Origin: a virus
Length of the DNA: 35,580 nt
Virus record (IMG/VR): IMGVR_UViG_3300000116_000078
Span: 1-35,580 of that record
Reading direction: 5' to 3' (one strand)
In this document: one piece after another, positions 14,588-23,584 of the stretch
Layout of the letters: each line of letters opens with the position of its first letter
How positions within the stretch are numbered: position 1 is the stretch's first letter
The notes under the pieces: model-generated
Told to the model about the DNA's origin: nothing
What the model saw: the letters and a program-made list of their open reading frames with translations, nothing else
Databases searched by the model: none
Position numbers and translations under genes: made by a program

Positions 14588-17500
14588 ATGTCCACGCCAA
14601 TTAGGATTAAAAGATCTGCTGTTCCTGGCAAAGTCCCTACGACAAGTGATCTACAGCTAGGCGAATTAGCTATTAATACTTATGATGGTAGGGCGTTTTT
14701 AAAGAAAGATAATGGTTCTGAAAGTATTGTTAGTGTTGGTGGTGGATATCCAGGTAGTACATATTTCGTTGCAGAGACTGGTTTAGATACAAACGACGGT
14801 GAAGACGAGTCCACAGCGTTTGCCACGATTGCAAAGGCTTTAACCGTTGCAACTGCTGGTGATACCATTGAGATTGCTTCTGGTACATTTACTGAAGTAT
14901 TTCCCCTTACCGTGCCTCAAGGGGTTACTGTCCGTGGTAAAGGTTTACGTTCAACAACCATTCAACCAACCTCAGGAACAGAAAGAAACGATGCTTTCTT
15001 ATTGAATGGTGAGTGTGGTGTTCAAGAACTTAGCATCACAAACTTCTATTATGATTCCAGTGCTGACACTGGTTATGGATTCAAGTTTGCTCCTAACATG
15101 GTCACGACCACTAGGAGTCCTTATCTCCAGAGAGTTACTGTAATAACTAGAGGTTCTGATACCAGTGCCTCTGATCCTTATGGTTTTGATACTGCTGATA
15201 ACTATCCCACCTCAAAGGTAGCTGGTCGTGGTGCTTTAATTGATGGTAGTGTAGTTTCTTCTGCTACCTTAGAACCAGCAATTCTTTTCAATGAATGTAC
15301 TTTTATCACTCCAAACCAGACTGGTCTAAAGATGACCAATGGTGCAAGAGCTGAATGGGTTAACTGTTTCACTTACTTTGCTAGTATTTCCATTGATGGT
15401 TCATCTGGCGAAGTTGGTGTTGGTAGCACTGCTAATGTAACTTTGAAACTTGATGGTGTTTCTACATCAATCACACCAAACCAAGTTATTAAGTATTACC
15501 AAGGTGGCCCAGCAGTTGCTATTGGTACTGTTACTTCTGTCGATGGTGCATATGTAACCATTAATGGTAAGGGATCTGGTGTCTTTAATTCTGTTGGTAT
15601 TGGATCAACACAAGATGTCAGAATCTTCCAGTCTGATGGTGTCACTCAGGTAGGTACTGCTAGCACAATTCTTTGGGCAGACTACCAGAAGTTTGGTGCT
15701 GATCTTAGAGCGATTGGCGCTGCATCAAACTTCGGTACTTTAGGTGTCCGTGGTGATGGTGCTGGTGTACAATTAAGACTATTCGGATATAACTTTGGTT
15801 GTGTTGGTTCAGGTAAGACATTCACACAAGATCCAACACTTACAATCAGATCTAATGAAGCTATTCAGCTAAATGGTGGTAGAGTATTCTTCCAGTCAGT
15901 TGACCAGGAAGGTAACTTTAGAGTTGGTAGCATCTTTGAGATTAGTCAAGAGACTGGAGCTGTTTCTCTTGCAAGTACAAGTGATATTAATATCGCTGGT
16001 ACAGCAACAATTACAAATCTGAATGTATCTGGATTCTCCACATTCCAGGGACAGATTCTACATCAGAATTCAAACTTCATCACTGATGAGACGACTTATA
16101 ATCTAATCAATACCAATGCTGGTGCAGTTAATTTTGCTGGTGCTGGTACTAGTATTGTAATTGGTGCAACAACTGGCATCACCACAATCAGAAACTATGA
16201 AGTTAATCTAAGTGGTGGGCAAGAATCTTATTCACCTTCAACTGGCACTCTAACAGTTGATGGTGGTGTTGGTATTAGTAGCAATCTTAATGTAGGTAAA
16301 GATTTTAAAGTAACTGGTGTCTCTACATTTGTTGATTCTGTAAGATTTGATACAGACCTGAGAGTTGCTGGTGTTTCTACTTTTGTTGATGATGTAATGC
16401 TAAGCAGTGACTTAGATGTCGCTGGAATCACTACTACATCTACCCTAAGAGTTACTGGAATTTCTACTCTATCTGGTGATGTAAGATTAGACAACAACCT
16501 AAGAGTTGCTGGAGTTTCTACATTTGTTGGAGATACCTCATTAGAAAGCAACCTAGCAGTTGCTGGTGTATCGACAATGACTGGCAGCCTTATGGTTGCT
16601 GATGATTTAAGAGTTGCTGGCGTATCAACTCTTGTCGATGATGTAATGCTTGGCAGTGACCTGGATGTTGCTGGAATTACTACTACATCCACTCTAAGAG
16701 TCACTGGCATCTCTACCCTAACTGGTGATGTCAGATTTGATAATAACATTAGAGTTGCTGGTATTTCCACATTAGAATCAACAGTAGACATTAATGGTGA
16801 TCTTGATGTTGATGGAAGAACTGAACTTGACACTACAAATATCTCAGAAACATTAAACGTTGCAGGTATCTCTACCTTTGGTTCTGATGTTGATATCAAT
16901 GCTAATCTTGATGTAAGCGGCACACTTACTCTTGGATCTTATGTACAGTTAAACAGTGACATCAATATTACTGGTGTCGTAACTGCAACTGCATTCCACA
17001 CTGGTGCTGAAGGTTCTGCGATTAGAGTTACTTCAGATACGATTAGTGGTCCAGCAACGATTAACATTGATCCTGCTGGAGTTGGTGATAATACTGGAAC
17101 TGTTGTTATTAAAGGTGATCTCCAAATCGATGGAACGACCACAACTGTAAATTCGACGACAGTTACGGTCGATGATAAGAATATTGTTCTAGGATCTGGC
17201 GCTGCTAATGATGCCGCAGCAGATGGTGGTGGTATCACCTTAGAATCTGGTGAAGGAGATAAGACCTTTAATTGGGTAGATTCCACAGATTCATGGACAT
17301 CATCAGAAAATATCGACCTTGCAACTGGTAAAGCATACAAGATTTCTGGTACAGAAGTCTTAAGATCTGATCAACTAACAGTAGCAAATGTCAATTCTTC
17401 TGGCATCGGTACTATCGAAACACTCGATACTACTGCTGGAACAATTGACTATCTAACTTCGACAAATGTCAACAACTTAGGAATCGCCACATTTGCTGGT

Positions 17501-20500
17501 AATATCGATGCTAATGGCGATCTAGATGTTGATGGAAGAACTGAACTTGACACCACAAATATTTCTGAGACTCTTAATGTTGTTGGGGTATCAACTTTCG
17601 TATCACATGTAGAAGTTGATGGTGATTTTAATGTAGCTGGTGTTTCTACACTTACAAATTCTGTTAGAATTGAAGATGAACTAAATGTTGCTGGTGTTTC
17701 TACCTTCAATTCAGATACAACTTTTGACAGCAATGTAGCAGTAACTGGAGTATCAACATTTACTGCTGATGTGATGCTAAGCAACAACCTAAGAGTTGCT
17801 GGCATTTCCACATTAGAATCAACAGTTGATATCAATGGTGATCTAGATGTTGATGGAAGAACCGAACTTGATATCACCAATATTTCTGAAACATTAAATG
17901 TTGTAGGAGTATCAACCTTTGCTTCAGATGTTGATATCAACGCCAACATTGACATTGATGGTCATACACAGTTAGATTCCGCAACAGTAGCAGAAACTCT
18001 GGATGTTGTAGGACTATCCACGTTTGCTTCAAATGTTGACATCAATGCTGATCTTGATGTTGATGGTAGAACTGAACTTGATACTACTAACATTTCGGAG
18101 ACTCTTAACGTTGTTGGAGTATCTACATTTGCATCAGATGTTGACATCAATGCTAATGTTGACATTGATGGTCATACTCAATTAGATTCTACAACCGTAG
18201 CAGAAACTCTGGATGTTGTAGGTCTATCTACATTCAGCTCTGATGTTGACATCAACGCCAACATCGATGTTGATGGACATTCACAATTAGATTCTGTAAC
18301 TGTAGCAGAGACCCTAGATGTTGCAGGTCTATCTACATTCAGTTCTGATATTGATATCAATGCATCTATTGATGTTGATGGACATACCGAACTTGACAAT
18401 CTCAACGTCTCTGGTGTTTCTACTTTTGTTGGTGTAAGTACATTCCAAAATGATCTTTATGTTGGTGGTAATCTTGGTGTTACTGGAACCTCAGAGTTTA
18501 TTGGTGTCGTAACATTCCGTGGTGGTACAATCAATATTGGTGATGCTGATACTGATGATGTTGTAGTTGGTGGTGAGTTTGCTTCAAATCTTGTTCCAAC
18601 CACTGATGGTCTATATGATTTGGGAACTTCTGGAAAGCAGTGGAGAGATCTTTATGTAAATGGAACGATTGATACCGATCAACTTAATGTCTCTGGTGTT
18701 TCTACTTTCACTGGTACAATTGATGCCAATGGTGATCTAGATGTTGATGGTAGAACTGAACTTGATACTACCAATATTTCCGAAACCTTAAGAGTTGCTG
18801 GTATCTCTACGTTGGTTGGAGACGTAAGACTTGATAATAATCTAAGAGTTGCTGGTGTATCAACTCTGGTTGGTGATGTAGAGCTAGATAATAACTTACA
18901 AGTAACTGGTGTAACAACATTTGTAGGAGTTTCAACTTATCAAAACGATCTGTATATTGGTAATGATCTATATGTTGGCGGCGATGCAAGAGTTGTTGGT
19001 GTTCTAACAGTCGGTTCATCTTCAATTACTCTTGATGGAACTGAAAACCAAATTAATGTTGGATCAGGAGCAACAGTTCATACTGATAGAGTTACTGTAA
19101 CCCAGTTTAGAGCTTCTGGTGTTTCTACCTTTGGTTCTAGTGTAGACATTGAATCAGACTTCACTGTTACTGGTGTTTCAACCTTCACTGGCACAGTAAA
19201 TTATGATGCTGCAATCGGTACTAGCTTCACTAATACTGGAACTGCAACACTAAACAACGTAAATGTTAGTGGTGTTCTAACCGCACCATTTATTAATTCG
19301 GATAGCGGTGCAGATTTTGCACAACTTAGAGTGACTGGAATTAGCACTCTAGCAGACTTTACATTCAGTAGTGGCATCATTACAGGTCCTTCTCAAATTA
19401 TTCTTGATCCTGCAGGAATTGATGATAACACTGGATCTGTTAGAATTAGAGGTGATCTCTATGTTGATGGAACTCAGACTACAATCAATTCAACGGTTGT
19501 TGAAGTTGGCGACAAGCTAGTCGGTCTTGGCACTACTGCAATTGAAATTGTACAAGAAGTAACTGGCGTTAATTATACTAACGGCGGAGTTACAGTTACA
19601 GGTGTTAACACTACTGGATTATTCGTTGGTTATGGTGCAAGTTCTAACAACGTAATTTCTGCTGCTTCATCTATCGTTTCGATTGGTGCTAGCTTCGTTG
19701 TTCTAAGTGTTGCCCCTACAGATAACTCTGAGGTTATTCTTGGAATTGGTATTACCGCAATCCTTGTTGGTTCTGGAAATACCTCACTAACTGGTATCGA
19801 TACCTCAAATCCAAATATTATTGTTGGTGCTGCACTATCTTCTGTTAACACCATTGATTCTCAAGAGGGTACATTTGTTGGCATTAATACATCGGTTATT
19901 ACTGGTATTAGCACAGCAACAATTCTTCTTGATGATAGAATTTCTGGTGATTACATCCCATCAAATACTGCCACTGGTTTTGGTGTAACAGTTGTTGCAA
20001 TTGGTAATTCGTCTATTACGATTGATCAACCTTCTCAGACACCAGTTACAGCACAAGAAGTTGGAACTTTAATTGGAGTTACTACAAATATTCTTGGTGT
20101 TAATACAATCAGTTTGACGACTGGACTGACTGTATTTGGACCTTATATCGCAGGAGGAACTACAGTTGTCAGTATTGCTTCTTCTCAGGGAGTTGGAGCA
20201 ACATATCCAAATGGTTTCATAACCCTATCAACACCATCATCTTCTCCTGCAGGAGTTTCGACCGATACTTACTTCTTCTCTGCTGTAGGTGTTGCGACTA
20301 CAAGTATTGTTGTTACTAGATCTTCCCTATCTTATGAAACCGTTATTACTGAAATCGGTGTAGGAACGATTTACTTCAGCCCTGCATCAGTAGAGAAGGT
20401 TGGTGTTGCAACTGTTGTAGAAACAGTCACTGTTAGAAATAATGGTACTATCCTCTTTGTAAGCGATCTTACGGGTGACGTACTATCAGATGGCGGTGGT

Positions 20501-23500
20501 CTACTACTTTACGGTAAGACAAACAAGACCCTAACATGGAGTGATGCAACCGATTCCTGGACATCATCTGAACACTTCGATGTTGTAAGTGGTAAGGATT
20601 ATAAGCATAGTGGCACTACTTTCTATGATGGCAATAGACTAACAGTTCCAAATGCTACAATCATTGCTGGTGTTGCCACAGACTTTACGATTGTATCTGG
20701 TAACATTCAGAATACAATTGCAACAAGAATTACCACAAATGATATTAATGTTGCAACAGCGGTAACTGCAAGAGACGTTCTACCAGAACACATTCAGGTT
20801 AGTGCTGCAACCACAACATATAGACTAACAGTTACCACTGATACTATCGGTCAAAACATTGACATTAGTGGCATTGTTACTGCTAACTCTGGTTTCGTTA
20901 CTACCTTAGAAGGTACTGATATTACTTATAGTGGAATCGCTTCATTTAATCAATTATCGGCTACTACTTTAAATATTGGGTCTATTGATGAATTAAATGT
21001 CTTAGGTCCTTCAACTGTCACTTCTTTATACGCCACTGATATTGAAGTTACAAGCGGAATTGCCTCTTTTGCAACACAATATGTAAATGTTGGATATACC
21101 ACAGAATTAACAGTTACAAATTTATCGTTCCAAAATCCACCAGCAGGATTTGCAACTGCTTTAAGTGTTGATGGAACACATTTAGGAATCAGCACCACAA
21201 TCATTGGTATTAATACAGTTGGTGTTGAAGTTGGTGACACGCTAAACGGTGATTATATTGGAGCTGGGACAACTGTTCTTTCTGTTGGTGTTGGATACAG
21301 CTACATTGATCCTGTATTCGGACTTGTAAATTACCCTGATGGTATCATCAGCATCTCTACCAATACAACATCACCTAACACTGCTTCTGCAACATTTATT
21401 GGTTTAAATACAACCTTTATTGGAATTGATACCACATCAGTTTCAATCGGTGGAACTTATGTTGGCATTGGAACTTATGTATTTGGATCATTTGTTTCGG
21501 TTGCAAGCAGCATCGTATCGATTGGTGGAACAACTGGTGATTATCCATTAGGATATGTTGAGCTATCTACAGCAACATCATCTCCAGCAGGAGTTACAAC
21601 TGAGAGTGTTTACTTTGAGTCTACAAATACTGGAGTAACCACAGCTAACGTTGGTTTTGCTAGAACTGTACAGAATGTTGGTTTTGCAACAATTGTACAC
21701 TTAGATTCAACTTATGTTGATGTTGGTATTGGTACTTTTACGCAAGTAGATGTAACAACTTTAACAGTTAATACTGGAGTTGCGACGATATTTGGTGTTG
21801 GTGATCTAACATTCAATAGTGGAATCGGAACAGTTCTTACGACCTTATCTGGAATTACTACATCTCTAGAAGTTTTAGGCGTTGGTACTCACAATACTGC
21901 TAATATTAACGTTGGTGTTGTAACTCACCTAGAAGCCACGGATCTCAATGTAACTGGCATTGCAACTATTGGTGAGATTAAACAAATTTACACAACTGGA
22001 ATTGGTTCTGTAGGAATCTCAACAATCAGTCACTTATTAAACGAAAACTTTGAATCTACTGGAATTGGTAGTTTTGAAGTTACAAGAACTAACGTTGCAC
22101 TTACAACTTCATTAACTGTTTCTGGTGTTTCTACTTTCAATGCGGTTATTGGTACTGATGCTCAATTTACTGGGATAACAACTGCAACTGATATTACTGG
22201 AACTTACTTACATTATACTGGAATTGGGACTATTAATACGTTCATCTCCACAGATGTATATGTAGGCGGTGCAACTTCAATTAACACCTTCAGTGCATAT
22301 TCTGGAATCGTAACTAGTCTTGATTGGGGTGATGGTTATTCATCTGGCATCACTTCACTTGGAACTCTAAACGTCAACTCTGGTGTTATCACCAGTTTGA
22401 ATGCCGAAAGTCTAGACATCGGCTTCATAATTGGTACTAACTTCTACATCAGTGGAATCGGTAGTGCTAATGAATTTAACATCAATGTTGGTACTTCAAC
22501 CCACTTTACCACAAACGACTTTGAGGCAACTGGATTCAGCACTGTAGTTTCCTTCAAGGCAACTGATGCTGAAGTAACTGGTGTAACAACACTTTCTACA
22601 TTGTTGATCTCGCCAAATAATGAACTTGCACACATCAGTGCTGGTACTAACTTAGACTTCCAAGGTATTGGTACTGTCATCAATCTCTATACTAATGTTG
22701 GTGTTATTACACATCTATCTGGTACTGATGTTGAGTACACTGGAATCAGCACTCTAACTTCAATTCAGAGTGTTGACCTAAGAACCACTGGTGTTGCAAC
22801 AATTACACAGATTGAAGGTACTAGTGCAAATATCACTGGAGTCAGCACTTTCGGTGATGTCTTTGCAACAACAATTAAGACAGATGCTCTTGATCTAACT
22901 GGTGCTGCTATTAACTTCACAGGTATTGCAACCTTTAGAATCTTAAATACTGATGATGCTACGATTGGATCTGCAAGAGCTGCAAATCTTGACGTTACTG
23001 GAATCTCCACATTACCAAGAATCTATAATGTAGATATTCAGAGCACTGGATTTAGCACGTCTTATGAAGGTCTACATGTTGGAGCTGGTGGTACAATCAT
23101 TACTGCTGATGCAACCTCTGGTATTGGATCGGTTGGTATTAACACCAGCGTTCCAAGAAACGCCTTCCATGTTTATGGTAACATTCAGCAGGATGGATCA
23201 ACTCTCGTTGGTACAATTTCCACCGAAAGAAGCACTGGTACTGCTGTTAAGGTTCACACTGAACTTGGTAGATTTGACTACAGATCTGTTGAATACACGG
23301 TTCAAGTTTCTTATGGTGTAACACACCAAGTTGCTAAGATTATGTCTATCCATGATGGTGTCACAGCATACAATTCTGAATACGCTAACATTTCTACAGG
23401 AATTGACATTGCAACCTTTGATGTTCAGATTGACAACACTGTTCCACCTGGAAACATTGCTCTAGTCGTAACCCCAATCTACGGCGCTTCTGGAATCACA

Positions 23501-23545
23501 ACAATCGTCGCTAACTTCCAAGCTACCAGACTGACCTCGTTATAA
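14588..23545 (+). CDS. Giant structural protein 2 (2985 residues), repeat-rich tail-fibre-like
   Basis: The N-terminus IKRSAVPGKVPTTSDLQLGE, followed by LAINTYDGRAFLKKD, is an adaptor I recognise from cyanophage fibre-like proteins. Residues about 57-125 repeat the beta-helix start (STYFVAETGLDTNDGED; FATIAKAL; LRSTTIQP). From residue about 577 to 1535 the shaft is built of 18-residue GVSTF-type and 35-residue DVDG-type repeats. Two copies of a domain with DK...DGGG...WTSS occur at about 820-925 and 1600-2018; the second contains an insertion of roughly 310 residues. The remainder is Thr/Gly/Ile/Val-rich 'GIGT/GVST' shaft. The last 120 residues (from NAFHVYGNIQQDG) form a compact beta-sandwich-like domain (RSVEYTVQVSYG; IMSIHDGVTAYNSEY). 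The likely role is a long fibre or baseplate-decorating fibre. It has a strong ribosome site (GGAGAAAT). Confidence 0.85.
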   Translation: MSTPIRIKRSAVPGKVPTTSDLQLGELAINTYDGRAFLKKDNGSESIVSVGGGYPGSTYFVAETGLDTNDGEDESTAFATIAKALTVATAGDTIEIASGTFTEVFPLTVPQGVTVRGKGLRSTTIQPTSGTERNDAFLLNGECGVQELSITNFYYDSSADTGYGFKFAPNMVTTTRSPYLQRVTVITRGSDTSASDPYGFDTADNYPTSKVAGRGALIDGSVVSSATLEPAILFNECTFITPNQTGLKMTNGARAEWVNCFTYFASISIDGSSGEVGVGSTANVTLKLDGVSTSITPNQVIKYYQGGPAVAIGTVTSVDGAYVTINGKGSGVFNSVGIGSTQDVRIFQSDGVTQVGTASTILWADYQKFGADLRAIGAASNFGTLGVRGDGAGVQLRLFGYNFGCVGSGKTFTQDPTLTIRSNEAIQLNGGRVFFQSVDQEGNFRVGSIFEISQETGAVSLASTSDINIAGTATITNLNVSGFSTFQGQILHQNSNFITDETTYNLINTNAGAVNFAGAGTSIVIGATTGITTIRNYEVNLSGGQESYSPSTGTLTVDGGVGISSNLNVGKDFKVTGVSTFVDSVRFDTDLRVAGVSTFVDDVMLSSDLDVAGITTTSTLRVTGISTLSGDVRLDNNLRVAGVSTFVGDTSLESNLAVAGVSTMTGSLMVADDLRVAGVSTLVDDVMLGSDLDVAGITTTSTLRVTGISTLTGDVRFDNNIRVAGISTLESTVDINGDLDVDGRTELDTTNISETLNVAGISTFGSDVDINANLDVSGTLTLGSYVQLNSDINITGVVTATAFHTGAEGSAIRVTSDTISGPATINIDPAGVGDNTGTVVIKGDLQIDGTTTTVNSTTVTVDDKNIVLGSGAANDAAADGGGITLESGEGDKTFNWVDSTDSWTSSENIDLATGKAYKISGTEVLRSDQLTVANVNSSGIGTIETLDTTAGTIDYLTSTNVNNLGIATFAGNIDANGDLDVDGRTELDTTNISETLNVVGVSTFVSHVEVDGDFNVAGVSTLTNSVRIEDELNVAGVSTFNSDTTFDSNVAVTGVSTFTADVMLSNNLRVAGISTLESTVDINGDLDVDGRTELDITNISETLNVVGVSTFASDVDINANIDIDGHTQLDSATVAETLDVVGLSTFASNVDINADLDVDGRTELDTTNISETLNVVGVSTFASDVDINANVDIDGHTQLDSTTVAETLDVVGLSTFSSDVDINANIDVDGHSQLDSVTVAETLDVAGLSTFSSDIDINASIDVDGHTELDNLNVSGVSTFVGVSTFQNDLYVGGNLGVTGTSEFIGVVTFRGGTINIGDADTDDVVVGGEFASNLVPTTDGLYDLGTSGKQWRDLYVNGTIDTDQLNVSGVSTFTGTIDANGDLDVDGRTELDTTNISETLRVAGISTLVGDVRLDNNLRVAGVSTLVGDVELDNNLQVTGVTTFVGVSTYQNDLYIGNDLYVGGDARVVGVLTVGSSSITLDGTENQINVGSGATVHTDRVTVTQFRASGVSTFGSSVDIESDFTVTGVSTFTGTVNYDAAIGTSFTNTGTATLNNVNVSGVLTAPFINSDSGADFAQLRVTGISTLADFTFSSGIITGPSQIILDPAGIDDNTGSVRIRGDLYVDGTQTTINSTVVEVGDKLVGLGTTAIEIVQEVTGVNYTNGGVTVTGVNTTGLFVGYGASSNNVISAASSIVSIGASFVVLSVAPTDNSEVILGIGITAILVGSGNTSLTGIDTSNPNIIVGAALSSVNTIDSQEGTFVGINTSVITGISTATILLDDRISGDYIPSNTATGFGVTVVAIGNSSITIDQPSQTPVTAQEVGTLIGVTTNILGVNTISLTTGLTVFGPYIAGGTTVVSIASSQGVGATYPNGFITLSTPSSSPAGVSTDTYFFSAVGVATTSIVVTRSSLSYETVITEIGVGTIYFSPASVEKVGVATVVETVTVRNNGTILFVSDLTGDVLSDGGGLLLYGKTNKTLTWSDATDSWTSSEHFDVVSGKDYKHSGTTFYDGNRLTVPNATIIAGVATDFTIVSGNIQNTIATRITTNDINVATAVTARDVLPEHIQVSAATTTYRLTVTTDTIGQNIDISGIVTANSGFVTTLEGTDITYSGIASFNQLSATTLNIGSIDELNVLGPSTVTSLYATDIEVTSGIASFATQYVNVGYTTELTVTNLSFQNPPAGFATALSVDGTHLGISTTIIGINTVGVEVGDTLNGDYIGAGTTVLSVGVGYSYIDPVFGLVNYPDGIISISTNTTSPNTASATFIGLNTTFIGIDTTSVSIGGTYVGIGTYVFGSFVSVASSIVSIGGTTGDYPLGYVELSTATSSPAGVTTESVYFESTNTGVTTANVGFARTVQNVGFATIVHLDSTYVDVGIGTFTQVDVTTLTVNTGVATIFGVGDLTFNSGIGTVLTTLSGITTSLEVLGVGTHNTANINVGVVTHLEATDLNVTGIATIGEIKQIYTTGIGSVGISTISHLLNENFESTGIGSFEVTRTNVALTTSLTVSGVSTFNAVIGTDAQFTGITTATDITGTYLHYTGIGTINTFISTDVYVGGATSINTFSAYSGIVTSLDWGDGYSSGITSLGTLNVNSGVITSLNAESLDIGFIIGTNFYISGIGSANEFNINVGTSTHFTTNDFEATGFSTVVSFKATDAEVTGVTTLSTLLISPNNELAHISAGTNLDFQGIGTVINLYTNVGVITHLSGTDVEYTGISTLTSIQSVDLRTTGVATITQIEGTSANITGVSTFGDVFATTIKTDALDLTGAAINFTGIATFRILNTDDATIGSARAANLDVTGISTLPRIYNVDIQSTGFSTSYEGLHVGAGGTIITADATSGIGSVGINTSVPRNAFHVYGNIQQDGSTLVGTISTERSTGTAVKVHTELGRFDYRSVEYTVQVSYGVTHQVAKIMSIHDGVTAYNSEYANISTGIDIATFDVQIDNTVPPGNIALVVTPIYGASGITTIVANFQATRLTSL
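16316..16864 (+). repeat. Tandem 54-base (18-residue) coding repeats
   Basis: Units beginning GVSTF, GISTL or GVSTM and ending in L.VA recur every 54 bases: 16316, 16370, 16457, 16511, 16565, 16619 and 16706. They are broken twice by an 11-residue GITTTSTLRVT unit (16424-16456 and 16673-16705). Similar 54-base units reappear near 17640-17800 and 18790-18910. The amino-acid pattern is conserved while many third codon positions differ. Confidence 0.85.
17801..18430 (+). repeat. Tandem 105-base (35-residue) coding repeats
   Basis: Units of exactly 105 bases start at 17801, 17906, 18011, 18116, 18221 and 18326 (the last diverges). Each begins G[VIL]ST, runs through VDIN-type residues and a DVDG box, and ends ETL.V. 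Two flavours are interspersed: DGRTELDTTNISETLNV and DGHTQLDSATVAETLDV. Earlier copies lie at 16760-16864 and around 17490-17580. Confidence 0.85.
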
Positions 23546-23548
23546 ATA
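23541..23548 (+). promoter_or_regulatory. T4-type late promoter (TATAAATA)
   Basis: An exact TATAAATA box overlaps the TAA stop (23543-23545) of giant gene 2. It lies 37 bases before the start of giant gene 3. AAGGGGA at about 23570 provides the ribosome site for the TTG start at 23585. Confidence 0.75.
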
Positions 23549-23584
23549 ACTGAAGACATATAGCGCATAAGGGGATAGTGAACC

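Noticed and set aside
16228-18405. Several long antisense reading frames opposite the repeat shaft
   Set aside because: They are a by-product of the 54- and 105-base coding repeats: a repeat lacking stops on one strand in one frame stays open over many units. Their translations are low-complexity Ser/Thr/Val/Pro and have no ribosome sites.
16316-18430. Possible CRISPR-like or non-coding tandem array
   Set aside because: Unit lengths are multiples of three, the reading frame is continuous, and variation is mostly at third codon positions. These are protein repeats, not repeats with unique spacers.
23064-23321. Alternate-frame plus-strand reading frame inside giant gene 2 (and similar ones at 13558, 14229, 25002, 26919 and 30681)
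   Set aside because: They are Leu/Val/Gln-rich shadow translations of the Thr/Gly/Ile-rich main frame with no ribosome site of their own.
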